From positions 7,824,972-7,888,971 of the forward strand of contig NC_045146.1 in assembly GCF_008831285.2 (NCBI RefSeq): a stretch of 64,000 bases of DNA. Direction: 5' to 3'. Positions 1 through 10,739 of this stretch are shown here, one piece after another (positions within the stretch are counted from its first letter, which is position 1; the number at the start of each line of letters is the position of its first letter). Below the pieces are notes generated by a model, which did not search any database, was not told the DNA's origin, and was given only the letters and a program-made list of their open reading frames with translations. A program made the translations under genes and the position numbers. This stretch comes from Nymphaea colorata. Its lineage: Eukaryota > Streptophyta > Magnoliopsida > Nymphaeales > Nymphaeaceae.

Positions 1-1620
1 AAAAAAAAATACTCTTTGTCCATCCCAACAGGACAAATGCCCTTATACAGCCACCTCCCACCCGTCTCTCCCAATTTTTAGTTGGTGGTTAAAGCGTAGA
101 AAAAGGAAGTAATGGTCCACTGGTAAAGAACAAAAAAATGAAAATTATAAAACAAGATACTTATCAACTAAACATCAGTATAAATCACTTATTCACTTTG
201 GAAAAGGCATCTTGAGAGAGAAAACAAACATCTACTTACAAACGCGAAAGAAACATTAACACAATTAATTCCTCTATTGATTGAGGGTTAGCTAGTGTCT
301 TCAGTACTTATCATATCTTTAACGATGTAAGGGGAAAAACATTAGTAATATCCTTGAAATGCCCATTTTCGCTGATGACTCCAACAAAATGTGGTACTTT
401 AAAAGCTTTTACTGGCGTCTGAATCAACCTTCTTAGTAAAAGATGTGATGATATGCACTTTATACCTGTGTGTGTCAAGACATTGATATAGGGGATTCCC
501 AAGGCTGCATTTCACTAACATGTGTTGAAAATGTTGGTAATTTGTAAACATTTACTGATGCCCTCGACAGCGACGTTAGTAACGGTTCTCTTTTCAATGA
601 CATTTCTGAGAACGTCAGTATAGACTTACATTCCTCATCTTCATTGATGTTGTTTGCGAAATGTCATATTAGTGCCGTTCTACTAATGCTTTTCACTACT
701 CGCTAGTAAAGATTGAGTTCTTCTAACATTTTTAGGCCTATCCGTAAAGACCTTTCCTCTCCCTTTTCTGCTGTCACTTTCTTTTTTCTCCTTCCACTTC
801 CCCCTTTTCCTTTCACGAATACTCCCTTTCTGCCTATCTCCACCAGCAGTCACCGCTCTGGTGGTTAGTGCTCCCAGCGACTCTCCAACTCCCACTTCAT
901 TTCTCCCAGTCCATTTGCGCCTGTAGCAATCACCATTCCCACTAGTGATCACACACATTCTCCACCTTTTATGCTTTGGTAATGGACCTATACCAAGTCG
1001 TCTTGAACTTTATACTCGTCTCTCAGATTGACAAATGGTTTTAATACTGCTTGATTTTGAGAAATCATTTCATCAGTAATGTTAATTGTGTTGTGTAAAT
1101 TGTGTCAACAGTACTCTCTTTCACTAAGTCATTTGACTATGCTTTTCTTTGGCTGTCATCAATCATTTTTCCTGTTTCTCTATCATTGCCAACTAAATTT
1201 ACCAACTTCTCATAGTTTGGAATAGGTGTTGTCACCTTCTTTTTTGCCACTGGATTTGTCTATAAAAAAAAAAACAAAACAAAAAGGAATAACAACGAGA
1301 AGGACATATTTAACATAAAGAATTGATAATAACCAATAAGTAACTAAATTGTTGAAAATACGATTAGGTACATCTATTAGTAGATTCTATACTGAGAAGC
1401 TACTGTTGTTAAACTTCAACACTTTCATTTGATTATGTGATCTTTGGTGAATATTTTGCATAGCTTACCATTCAATTCTGCCACAATATTATCATACATG
1501 GTTGTAGTAAAAGTACCATTTACTCTATTACTTATTATTTGTTAAAGCAATAATGCATCAATGAGTACATCATCCATTAAATTAGTTTAATCATCTAGTG
1601 CTGACGGCAAAGTAGGGGAA
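1..1620. other. AT-rich intergenic DNA, no gene recognised
   Basis: No open frame here resembles a known protein. The longest, about 91 codons on the minus strand at 683-958, is charged low-complexity sequence with no upstream promoter or splice context. Phrases around 540-640 and 360-420 look like decayed transposon terminal sequence, but no matching second end was found. Confidence 0.5.
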
Positions 1621-1840
1621 GGTAAGAGCGGAACCAGGATTTTTTTCAAGGGCAGGCCAAATAGTTCAACCTCAGATTCGGGTAGGGCCAAACTTAACCC
1701 CAATCTAAAAAATACATTGCACAACTATTTTTTTTTTTAATTTTTTCAATGTTTTGTTTTTTTTTTTAGTTAGTTGGGATAGGGCCATGGCCTAGGTGGC
1801 CCCTCCCCTCCCACCATCCCTGGGGGTAGGTCTAAGCCCT
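1620..1840. mobile_element. Fragment of a hAT-like non-autonomous element (possible)
   Basis: The motif GCGGAACCAGGATTTTTTT at about 1628-1646 is a diverged form of the TGGCGGAGCCAG terminus seen at 43716 and 44305. About 150 bp later a run of CCCCTCCCCTCCCACCATCCCTG could be the other end. No target duplication was recognised. Assignment to hAT rests on the similar terminus only. Confidence 0.3.
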
Positions 1841-3400
1841 TTTCTCTGCAGATGATGACAAGGGAGCAAAAGGCCCTACCCTTCCATCAACTTCTACCTC
1901 CTGCAGAGCATGAAGATGAGAATGATGCAATATGTTGATAGATTGAGGGAAAATAACATACCTGTGTGAATAAGACAAATGTGGAGAGATAGGCAAAGCT
2001 GCACTATGGACCATATGAGGAACAATGAAGTACAGACGGATTTGGCACCATGCATACACACGAGAAAAAAGAAGAGGGAATATATGGTAGAGAAGAGCAA
2101 CCTCTTACATTTTTATCTAGATTTATGCTGATGTGTCCTTTCCTTTCCCTTCCACTCATTTCGTTGACCTTGCAGCCAAGCATGCTTTCTTATTTGTCTT
2201 TCTTTCCCCTACTTAATTAGACAACCAAACACATGAATGACTATTCTTTCCTTCCATTTCCTTCCATTGAAACAGGCTATCTGCATCATAATTTAATCCT
2301 TATGTATGGCCAAGTTATGGATGAGGAGGACTTGTTCTTGGATTACATGGTTGGGAAGGAAATAACCTGATTAGGTCCACAAAATTTGCAATTATCTCGT
2401 TCATCCTTTCCATAATCATCTTTGTGATCACTTTGTAGACATAATTGCACAAAGCAATGATAATGGTCTGAATTTATTAGTATTCATGACACCAAGCAAC
2501 TTGGGGCATAATCACAACCCAATGCTTCAATTAGGGACAGCAAAAGCAGCCACCCTAACCATATATGTTGAAGTAGCCAAAAGCAATGTTATCAGTATCC
2601 CACTAGAATAATGCATATCGGCCGATACGCAGGTTTTTATTTAGTTTATTTTTTTCATTTTTAATTCAACTCAACATATTTCAATTAATTTGAAAGTATT
2701 AAATAAAAAATATGGCAATATAGACCAATACATAAGTTATGTATGGTTTTTTGCAAGGTTGGTGAAAAACATGCATCAGAACAAGGCAAAATTTTAAACC
2801 TTCATTTCATAAAAAATCAATTGGAAAATTGTTTGAACTACGTCATATATGCGGTGGAAAAAGTATTTCAAAGCTCAAATTAAGCATATGCTTTTGAGTA
2901 AGTAAAGCAAGAGCCCCAAACAAGTTAGTTTGTTTTTTTTTTTCATTTCATTTTTTTTAGGAGAACAAAATATGAAGAAAAAGCTTTCAGCCCAAAATGC
3001 ATCAGCTCAAGTTGTTACTTTTCAAAGCTCCTGCTTCGACTGCATCGCATTAAAGGCCGGAGAGTTAGTCAATGCCGAAGTTAGGGTGGGTAAATTCGTA
3101 GTATATAGGAAGGATTATGAGTTTTTCAAGGGTTACAGAAAAACATGTAACTATCAGTTTCTAGTAGCTAATAGATTGCTCATTAGGGGAAGAGGAGTTA
3201 GTTCGTGATTGCTGAAATTAGGTCAGGAGATTTCACAGCACGAAGACACCATGAGTTATTTAGAGCTACCAACAAATATTTCAGTTTTTAGTAAGTTAGT
3301 AAATACAATCGTGATTAGAGTTTGATTACATGAATCTTCAGTTGAATCCATTACTATGGATTAGGGTTACACTATATGGCTCCGTTTATCAGTGCAGACA
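1840..3400. other. AT-rich intergenic DNA, no gene recognised
   Basis: A 92-codon plus-strand frame at 2930-3208 begins in a poly-T tract and matches no family I know. Nothing else in the stretch looks coding. Confidence 0.45.
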
Positions 3401-3405
3401 ACACT

Positions 3406-3408
<3 letters not shown>

Positions 3409-3436
<28 letters not shown>
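3409..3436. repeat. (AT)14 microsatellite
   Basis: Perfect AT dinucleotide run, directly preceded by ACACTACA at 3401-3408. That resembles a CACTA transposon end, but no second end was found. Confidence 0.95.
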
Positions 3437-3441
<5 letters not shown>

Positions 3442-3520
3442 CCTACTTACTTTTAGGGCTTACTCATTAGAATAAACTATCCTGTAAAATGCATTAACAA
3501 CATAATTTCAGGTGTCATTC

Positions 3521-3660
3521 AATGGTGGAACCAGAAATTTTTTTTAGAGGGGCACTGATTCACGGCTTTTCATACTTAAAGGGGCACTTACCTATATATA
3601 AAAAGTAAATATTAAACAATATGAAAATGAAAGAAAAATGAGTCACTGGTGTCATTAAGT
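3521..3660. mobile_element. Fragment of a hAT-like non-autonomous element (possible)
   Basis: AATGGTGGAACCAGAAATTT at 3521-3540 is followed by a T-run and AGAGGGGCAC. This is the same terminal phrase as at 44297-44320 read in reverse complement (TGGCGGAGCCAGAAATTTTT followed by GGT...GGGG). The other end is not identified. Confidence 0.35.
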
Positions 3661-4076
3661 TGTAATGTGTTTGCATTTATTTACATTCCATTGTTATCTT
3701 GTTTGCTTAGTCACTAGTGTTTTAGATGATTTCTTATTTTTATTAGTAATTATTGTACGTACGTGAATCATAAGGATCAAGGTTTCCTTGAGGTGTATTA
3801 TTCACTTCAAAAGATTGAAGGCTTTAACATTTTTTTTTTCTTTTTGGCGAATTAGACGACACCTAATGGAATCCATTCAAAGGATCAAACTACTTGATGG
3901 CCTCAACCTTTAAGGGCCATGCCCACGATGAGCCCTTGTGACCATACTCTTGTGATGGTCACATATAAGGAAACTGAGGGCGCAACATGAAAGGGGTTAG
4001 GGTTTCACCCACGCTCTTCCCTACAACTACTCCTTTTGCTGCCCCTTCTTTACTTGCAGCGGTGAGCAAGACACCA

Positions 4077-4078
<2 letters not shown>

Positions 4079-4148
<70 letters not shown>
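4079..4148. repeat. (AT)35 microsatellite in unit 1
   Basis: Uninterrupted AT run of 70 bp. It creates artificial open frames of alternating Tyr-Ile on both strands. Confidence 0.97.
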
Positions 4149-4150
<2 letters not shown>

Positions 4151-4451
4151 TATGGTGTGGGCCAGTGCCCACGGCAACCTAAAAAATCTTATTGTGGTTT
4201 CATTGTTATGAAACTGGACCCATGTCCATCCACATGCGATGCCTACGGGTTGGTCACTCAAATGTCCTCCAGAAAAAAAAAATCCTAACTTCGCTGCCCA
4301 CGATGAGCCCTTATGACCATACTCTTGTGATGGTCACATGTAAGGAAACTGAGGGCGCAACATGAAAGGGGTTGGGGTTTCACCCACGCTCTTCCCTACA
4401 ACTACTCCTTTTGCTGCCCCTTCTTTACTTGCAGTGGTGAGCAAGACACCA

Positions 4452-4551
<100 letters not shown>

Positions 4552-4855
4552 TATGGTGTTGGCCAGTGCCCACGGCAACCTAAAAAATCTTATTGTGGTT
4601 TCATTGTTATGAAACTGGACCCATGTCCATCCACATGCGATGCCTACGGGTTGGTCACTCAAGTGTCCTCCAGAAAAAAAAAAATCCTAACTTCGCTGCC
4701 CACGATGAGCCCTTGTGACCATACTCTTGTGATGGTCACATGTAAGGAAACTGAGGGCGCAACATGAAAGGGGTTAGGGTTTCACCCACGCTCTTCCCTA
4801 CAACTACTCCTTTTGCTACCCCTTCTTTACTTGCAGCGGTCAGCAAGACACCAAG

Positions 4856-4873
4856 ATATATATATATATATAT
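4856..4873. repeat. (AT)9 microsatellite in unit 3
   Basis: Short AT run at the same position within the third tandem unit. Confidence 0.95.
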
Positions 4874-5029
4874 GGTATGGTGTGGGCCAGTGCCCACGGT
4901 AACCTAAAAAATCTTATTGTGGTTTCATTGTTATGAAACTGGACCCATGTCCATCCACATGCGATGCCTACGGGTTGGTCACTCAAGTGTCCTCCAGAAA
5001 AAAAAAAAATCCTAACTTCGCCATGACAC

Positions 5030-5670
5030 CCACATACATTGATATATGGCCCCAACAGCTAGCTTGCCCCAGTGCACTTCTCCCTTATTCGTTTTTAATG
5101 AACAACAGTTACCATTAATGTTCTGGATCCATTTTTTTTGGCTGGTCAGACCTCTTGCGCAGAAGGTACTTGGATGAAGTGTGAGAGGGAGACACATCAT
5201 GCAAGAAGGATTAAGAAATGGTTTCCGAATTTAGATTTGACTGGACATTAATCTTAAAGACATCTAGATCTGTGCAGATCCAAGTTGGTTGTTCACATTC
5301 AGCCAGACCCTAATTAGTTGGGCTTGACGGTGAACCTTTCGAGGACAAAATGCACCAAAATTTAATTGGTCGTCCACTTAAAGGGCTTGCAACTCATGGG
5401 TAATCTGCAACAACCGTAACCTTGCGAGGATAAATTTAAAATTTCATGTTAGCATGAGATATTCAATTTGAGGCCAAATTTATTTAGTGGGATGTATTGT
5501 ACTGTATCTGAATTCTGTATGTGAAATTGCAAGAATTTACTGAATCAATTTGGTGAAGGGACATTTAAATTCGAATATATTGTAATATTCAGATCCGGTT
5601 TTGTGTTTTTGATGTTGTTAGCTGAATGTGACTTTGCGTTGTATTTAACATGAATAAGATTAGTCCATTA
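5030..5670. other. Intergenic DNA upstream of tRNA-Trp, no gene recognised
   Basis: No coding potential or repeat structure was seen beyond the end of the tandem units. Confidence 0.4.
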
Positions 5671-5680
5671 GCAAACGAGG

Positions 5681-5752
5681 GGATCCGTGGCGCAATGGTA
5701 GCGCGTCTGACTCCAGATCAGAAGGTTGCGTGTTCGATTCACGTCGGGTTCA
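5681..5752 (+). tRNA. tRNA-Trp (anticodon CCA), nuclear type
   Basis: The 72-nt sequence folds as a cloverleaf. Acceptor arm GGATCCG pairs with CGGGTTC using two G-U pairs, with discriminator A at 5752. The anticodon stem TCTGA/TCAGA encloses loop CTCCAGA, giving anticodon CCA. The B box is GTTCGATTC near 5732. A CAA triplet lies just upstream at 5672-5674, as is common before plant tRNA genes. It is unlike the plastid trnW sequence, so a nuclear gene decoding UGG is the best reading. It faces the tRNA-Phe gene 223 bp away. Confidence 0.96.
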
Positions 5753-5780
5753 AATCACCCGGTCCACATCCTCTTCTCCC

Positions 5781-5785
5781 TTTTT
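5781..5785 (+). terminator. RNA polymerase III T-run for tRNA-Trp
   Basis: Five consecutive T residues 28 bp past the tRNA 3' end; a T4 or longer run is the usual Pol III stop. Confidence 0.7.
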
Positions 5786-5944
5786 CGTTTTCCACTATGC
5801 ATTCTTTGCGAAAAAGCCTTAGAGTATTTCTTAGCGAATCAGCGATACTTTTCCTTTGCTTATTCCTTTTTTTTCCCCACCAAAGAGTTCCCCTTTTTCG
5901 GCTTCCACTGTTTGCCTCCGTGAAATATTAAACGTCCAAATCAC

Positions 5945-5958
5945 AAAAATTAGGAAAA
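5945..5958 (-). terminator. RNA polymerase III T-runs for tRNA-Phe
   Basis: Read on the minus strand, TTTT at 5958-5955 and TTTTT at 5949-5945 lie 17 and 26 bp past the tRNA-Phe 3' end. Confidence 0.65.
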
Positions 5959-5975
5959 GGGATAAAACAAATCTT

Positions 5976-6000
5976 TGCGGTGAGCGTGGATCGAACACGC

Positions 6001-6043
<43 letters not shown>

Positions 6044-6048
6044 CCCGC
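5976..6048 (-). tRNA. tRNA-Phe (anticodon GAA), nuclear type
   Basis: Reverse complement gives a 73-nt cloverleaf starting GCGGGGATAGCTCAGTTGGG and ending CTCACCGCA. The anticodon loop is CTGAAGA with anticodon GAA, and the B box is GTTCGATCC. It matches the well-known plant cytosolic tRNA-Phe and has no visible substitution in the stems. It lies convergent with tRNA-Trp, and both share a 223-bp spacer that holds both sets of T-runs. Confidence 0.97.
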
Positions 6049-6087
6049 TACTACCATACGAGTTCTCTTTTATATAATTATGGTTTA

Positions 6088-6312
6088 AATAAAACCGATG
6101 TCATCTCATCATATGTCGCTTCTTGCGAGGGTCGTTCATTGTCTGGCATTATTGCCCCGATCTTCTAATTGAGGTATCTTCCAGATAGCTACTTTGAATA
6201 AAAATGCTGTCATCTCATGATGTGTGTTTCATGGTGACTTTAAAGGTCAGGATCTTTCCTTGTCTGGGACTATTCCCTTCGATCTTATAAACAAGATATC
6301 TTCCAAATATGT
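6088..6312. repeat. Imperfect tandem duplication, ~105-115 bp
   Basis: Both halves contain AATAAAA, TGTCATCTCAT, a TTGTCTGG core, ATTxCCxCGATCTT and ATATCTTCCA or GTATCTTCCA in the same order. The copies start at about 6088 and 6195. Divergence is considerable, so the duplication is old. Confidence 0.65.
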
Positions 6313-6319
6313 ATTATTC

Positions 6320-7770
6320 TCCACTGCCAATTAAGCGCCACTGGCATTTAACGTTACACAGATTTAGATTAAGGGCAGCTTCATTGTAGATCACGATTCG
6401 AAAGCATGGAACAGATATAACTCAAAAACAATCTGCTAGGGTTATGTGCTCGCCCACATAATTTTCATGTTAGACTTAAAGGCGTTCAATTTAATTTCAA
6501 TGTCAAAGACTCATTCTCACACCTAATATTGGAATAGGGTCATTCCGCACACATCAACTTAATGTGAAGCATCGACTATGAACTTTTTTGGACTACTGCA
6601 ATACTAGAGTTATAAAATAACAATAATAATTTCACCCGCTTAGGGTTTTGGATATGGAACTTTCAATTGAAAAAGTTATGATAATTCGACATTTAAGAGT
6701 CATTTGGCAAATAAACATATATCAACAGCCAAATGGCCCCAAAGGGGCATTTGATACTAGGTGGGTGAAATTTCACCGCCTCTATGTGCCTGCAAAACAG
6801 GAAGCAAACAAGGCTAAGATTTAGCTTGAAATTTCACTCGACTTATGCATTTAAGGATTGAAATTTGGTGTATGTCATTGATTCTCAAGATGTGTTTCCA
6901 CCAACCCTAGCACTTAAACGAGCATAGAACAACCAGAACTACGCAATCCCGAAAAACATGATTTTTTTATAGTAAATTAAACTTTACAGGTACTTTGATA
7001 ACCGGATCTTACAGGGTTTCGGAAAACATAAGATACTAATTGTTTATATCGGCCATGTCTATTTGCTTATCAATTTAATGATCTTTTTCTTTCTTTTGAA
7101 CACATACTATTGACCGCATTAGTGTGGTCAGGGAAAACAATGGGTATCTAACCAGAAAAACGGGGCAAGATGTTAATTCATACACACACATATGCACATA
7201 TAAATGCATGCTCCTTATGCTTTTTGGTGTAACCTTATCTAAGCAATCTAGTAGAAAATAAGAATCACTAAGGATCGATCATTTTTATGTTTAGATGCAC
7301 TTTCAACATATCAGAAAATATAGTCGTTTCGTATCACACCTAAAATTGGCAAGGAGAAAAGAAATTAAACATAAAATTCTTTTAGTATTCAGCTAGGAGA
7401 CATCAACATGGCAACATGCTAAAATTTTGTTTAAGACATACTGGTTATAACTATGTAAGTGAAACTGGAATATCTACATGTATATGAAGAAAAAGATGAG
7501 AGAGCTCATCTAAATGGTTTTCAGTACACTTATCACTTAATTTTCTTTTTAAAGTTAATAGGTGATGCAATTTTCTATATAGTAAGCAATGGGCATGATT
7601 AATATTATTTTAGTGGCACCATTTACTTTGTCCATAATATGTAAACTATGTAAATGAAAAAGTTATATAGTCTTACTATGAATTGGTCAGTCAACCTATC
7701 CATGGTTTCTTTTTTTTTGAAAAAAAAAAAAAATCCTTTAACATGACACTTTATCAACTGATATAGGATT
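6320..7770. other. AT-rich intergenic DNA, nothing recognised
   Basis: No open frame over about 60 codons and no obvious repeat boundary. Confidence 0.4.
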
Positions 7771-7777
7771 TATATTC

Positions 7778-7779
<2 letters not shown>

Positions 7780-7810
<31 letters not shown>
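7780..7810. repeat. (AT)15 microsatellite
   Basis: Perfect AT run of about 31 bp. Confidence 0.95.
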
Positions 7811-7812
<2 letters not shown>

Positions 7813-7870
7813 TTAAGCTTCACATGTTGTACGAACCTTGAATAGATAAATGATTCTGGTGAGTATTCAA

Positions 7871-8130
7871 CACTACAACATATATGAAATGTGCCAATGG
7901 CTCTAGCCATCGGCCAAATTGTGCCTGAGCCATCATCAAAAGTCTCGTTGGCACTTTGTTGCAGACGTTAAAAAGTCTCGGAAATGCATACATGATGCTG
8001 CCAACCGTTTGGGATGTAAAACATCTTTCCCAGCGGTTTGGGCCATTGGGGTTCTAAGTTTTCCCAACTGATTTCTCGATTGTGGTTTCTTTTGCATGCT
8101 GATGATTCTAAGTGTCAGTAATAGCTTTTA
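7871..8130. mobile_element. CACTA (En/Spm-type) transposon terminus
   Basis: Begins CACTACAACATATATG and is followed by subterminal motifs such as CCAATGGCTCTAGCCATCGG, TTGGCAC, GCCAACCGTTTGGG and CCCAACTG. CACTA elements have CACTA ends and arrays of short subterminal repeats bound by their transposase. The palindromic core is nearly the same as CCAACGGCTAGAGCCATTGG at 50565-50585, so both ends probably belong to one family. The element would extend to the right. A TAGTG candidate at 10008-10012 does not give a matching 3-bp target duplication. Confidence 0.6.
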
Positions 8131-8573
8131 CATGCCCATAGGCCTTCAGGAATTGCTTTTAATTTTCAGTTCAAACCATTGGTGTCTATATATATATAAA
8201 GGCAGATTCCATTCTTTAACAAAAAAACACTGAATATTAGTTCATTTTATAAAAACTTATATAATTGGCCATTACGTAATATATAAAATTTTATATACAT
8301 ATACCAATTTAGCCATTACATGTACACAAAATTTGGCCATTACATATATGACAAATTTGGCATGGATGACAACTATTGCTTCATCTTCTGCTTCACCTTC
8401 TGCTTCACCTTCTAAGACAGAGTTGATACTGATACCATTACTTTTTTCGATTTCGAAAATAAAACTTTTTGCTAGAAAAATAAAGGAAGCAAGCACAAAA
8501 ACACTTCTCAAATATACATACTAATGACTGGAAGCCACAAGGAGAAGTTCAACAGAAACTGTGACTGGTCTGA

Positions 8574-8869
8574 TTATTGGAGCTTTAGTTGCAACTTGGT
8601 TTGTAACAGAAGTAAGATCGAGAAGCTGACATGCTGTTGGATGTAAGAATCACTTGCCCCGGTTTCATCCATCACTTTTCTTTTGGCCGCAGCACACATA
8701 ATCTCACCCTACCAAGAAAAAAATTAATTCAATTAACATAAATAATATGCTACATCTTGGAACAAAATCAAGATACTGGCAAGTCATTTAAATAAAAGCA
8801 AACCCTTTCAACAACCCCAGTAGGAATCCTCGATGCAGTAGTACCTCTAAAATAACCCAAACCATCACA
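8574..8869 (-). pseudogene. Nudix hydrolase gene fragment (two exons)
   Basis: Two consecutive phase-0 exons are visible on the minus strand. Exon 8869-8804 reads CDGLGYFRGTTASRIPTGVV and ends ER before a GT. Exon 8708-8574 follows an AG and starts GEIMCAAAKRKVMDETG, ending at TAA 8576-8574. The joined text fits the Nudix box spacing G-x5-E-x7-R-E-U-x-E-E-x-G-U, and SRIPTGVVERGE matches the W-K-L-P-T-G-V segment of plant NUDT2/5/7/10-type ADP-ribose/NADH pyrophosphatases. The first Glu of the REUxEE core is Lys and the next acidic residue is Asp, so metal binding is probably lost. The text diverges soon after the box. A possible third upstream exon ends at 9006 (KKFKKLLSDGHASVSSL before GTATAA) but I do not recognise it. 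It lies just inside a CACTA-like end, which suggests capture. Confidence 0.6.
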
Positions 8870-9329
8870 CTAAAAAAAAAATTATGAGTAGTTGGTCAAG
8901 TAGGGTTTTAAGAGTGTACATAATGAAATAAAACTAGCAGCAAATAGAACCACATAATAGACTATTGGGAAAGTTGAGAAGATAAAAAGATAGAGGGTTT
9001 TATACCAATGACGAAACAGAAGCATGTCCATCAGATAGCAATTTTTTGAACTTTTTCCTAATTACCATCTCAAGAGAAAGCTCTTGAAAAGCAAATACTG
9101 GATCATCATATTATATTCATTGTTGCATATTAAATTATGATGCAAAGTAATTGATAACATGTTCCAAAAAGGAAAAGTGAATATGTAGCAATAAAGAATA
9201 TAAATGTCAGGAAAAAAAGTTAGTCACTAAGTCTTGACCATATGTCCAAGGTGCATCATGTTATCATGTTTTACTGATGCAGGAAATGCAAGTCTATGTG
9301 AAATAGGTGCAGTACATACCAAGAGAGGT

Positions 9330-10700
9330 TGCATGACCTCGGATCTCAAATCCGAAGTGATTTGAGATCATTGGATTTAACATCCTAGGATTTTAGATAT
9401 TTATTAGCAAAAAAGAATTACATATGAGGATCTTAGATTTCCCATTTGATGCAATCAAAGATCTTAGATCCACTATTTCTTACAAATTGACAAAAGAATA
9501 AACACACATTATCTGAAAACAAATTGAACTTGTTTTAATTATCTCTCATAAAAAAAAACTTCATAATGCATCCACATACGTTATTGAGTCGAAGGTGCAC
9601 TCTGCATGTGTTTACATATAAAATTTTTCAATCTTACATGCAAACCATAATAAATGGGATATCATTGCCTGTGCTCGCCCCCATTCATTGTGCATGATTT
9701 CAAGAGATGAGATCCACCTTGTCGGTATGAAGTTTGACTGTTCCTAGCGCCGATGACTAGACTAAATGTTTAATTTCCTAAGTATAAATGTCATCCAAAA
9801 CCTAAGAAAAAAAAACATACCATAATTTTGAAATCATGCAAGTTTTAAAATCTATGTAAATCTACAAAATGGACTTATGAACAAAAAGAATAAGATCCTA
9901 ACATTTGTTCATGTCCAGATCATCATAGATCAATGCAAATCGATGTCTTAAATCTAATATGATGCATTCCAAAACTAAGTCATGTAGACTTGGAGTCCAA
10001 TTTCTACTAGTGGTGGGATGTAGGATGTAGACCTATTAGGAGAAAAGTGGATCTAAATCTAAGACTTATAATCATGATATAAGACATTTTATATCATTCT
10101 TGTTTTAAATTTGAAATGAGAGATGCCAGAGAAGTTAAAATATCATTTCATGTGATATATCATTTCATGTGATTGAAACTTATGATACAAAATCGAAGGT
10201 CAAAGTTATGGAAAATTTGATCTTCTATTTATGATTGGATCTTTTGAGATCCAAATTCTTAAAGGATATATCCGATTTGCTGGCTACATGGTTTAAAATC
10301 TTGTATTTGGTTCTGATTATATAAATATTGACCTAAGATTTATAATTCAAAATTAAATGTAGGGTTTGAAATGTAAAATCTGATGTCCAAAATCGATAAT
10401 CTGATATCCATAATATGAGACTTAGGATCCAAAGCCGATGACATGAAATCTGATCCAAAACCTAAACTCTGAAATCCAAGTTCCAAAAGCTAAGATTTAT
10501 GATAAAAAATCAGAGGTCCAAGATCCATAATTCAAGGTTGATAATGCACTATTTGGGATCCAAATCTAAGTGTGCTAAAATTGGGCTTAAGATCCAAGTT
10601 TAGATCAGCATGAGGTTTATGTTTGAAGCTAAGATTTTGAATTGAGATCCAAGATCCAAATGTGCTAAGGTAAGTTGGTCAAAATGACTGGGTTCAATCT
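9330..10700. repeat. Degenerate short-period repeat of GATCCAAAATCT-like words
   Basis: Words such as GATCCAAATCTAAG, GATCCAAAACC, AAATCTGATG and AAGATCCAAG recur about every 15-25 bp, densest from 10360 to 10600. Copies are too diverged for a clean unit. No coding potential. Confidence 0.6.
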
Positions 10701-10739
10701 TGCCTAATGCTAAGTGTGAACCTACTTGGGTTTGATTGT

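Noticed and set aside
683-958. 91-codon charged minus-strand frame
   Set aside because: Low-complexity Lys/Arg/Glu text with no gene context.
2930-3208. 92-codon plus-strand frame with several Cys
   Set aside because: Starts in a poly-T tract and matches nothing known; not enough support for a gene.
3990-4010. Telomere-like TTAGGGTTT inside the tandem units
   Set aside because: A single occurrence per unit, not an array; chance similarity.
9998-10012. TAGTG as the right end of the CACTA element starting at 7871
   Set aside because: The flanking 3-mers (CAA and GTG) do not match and the end sequence differs from the left end.
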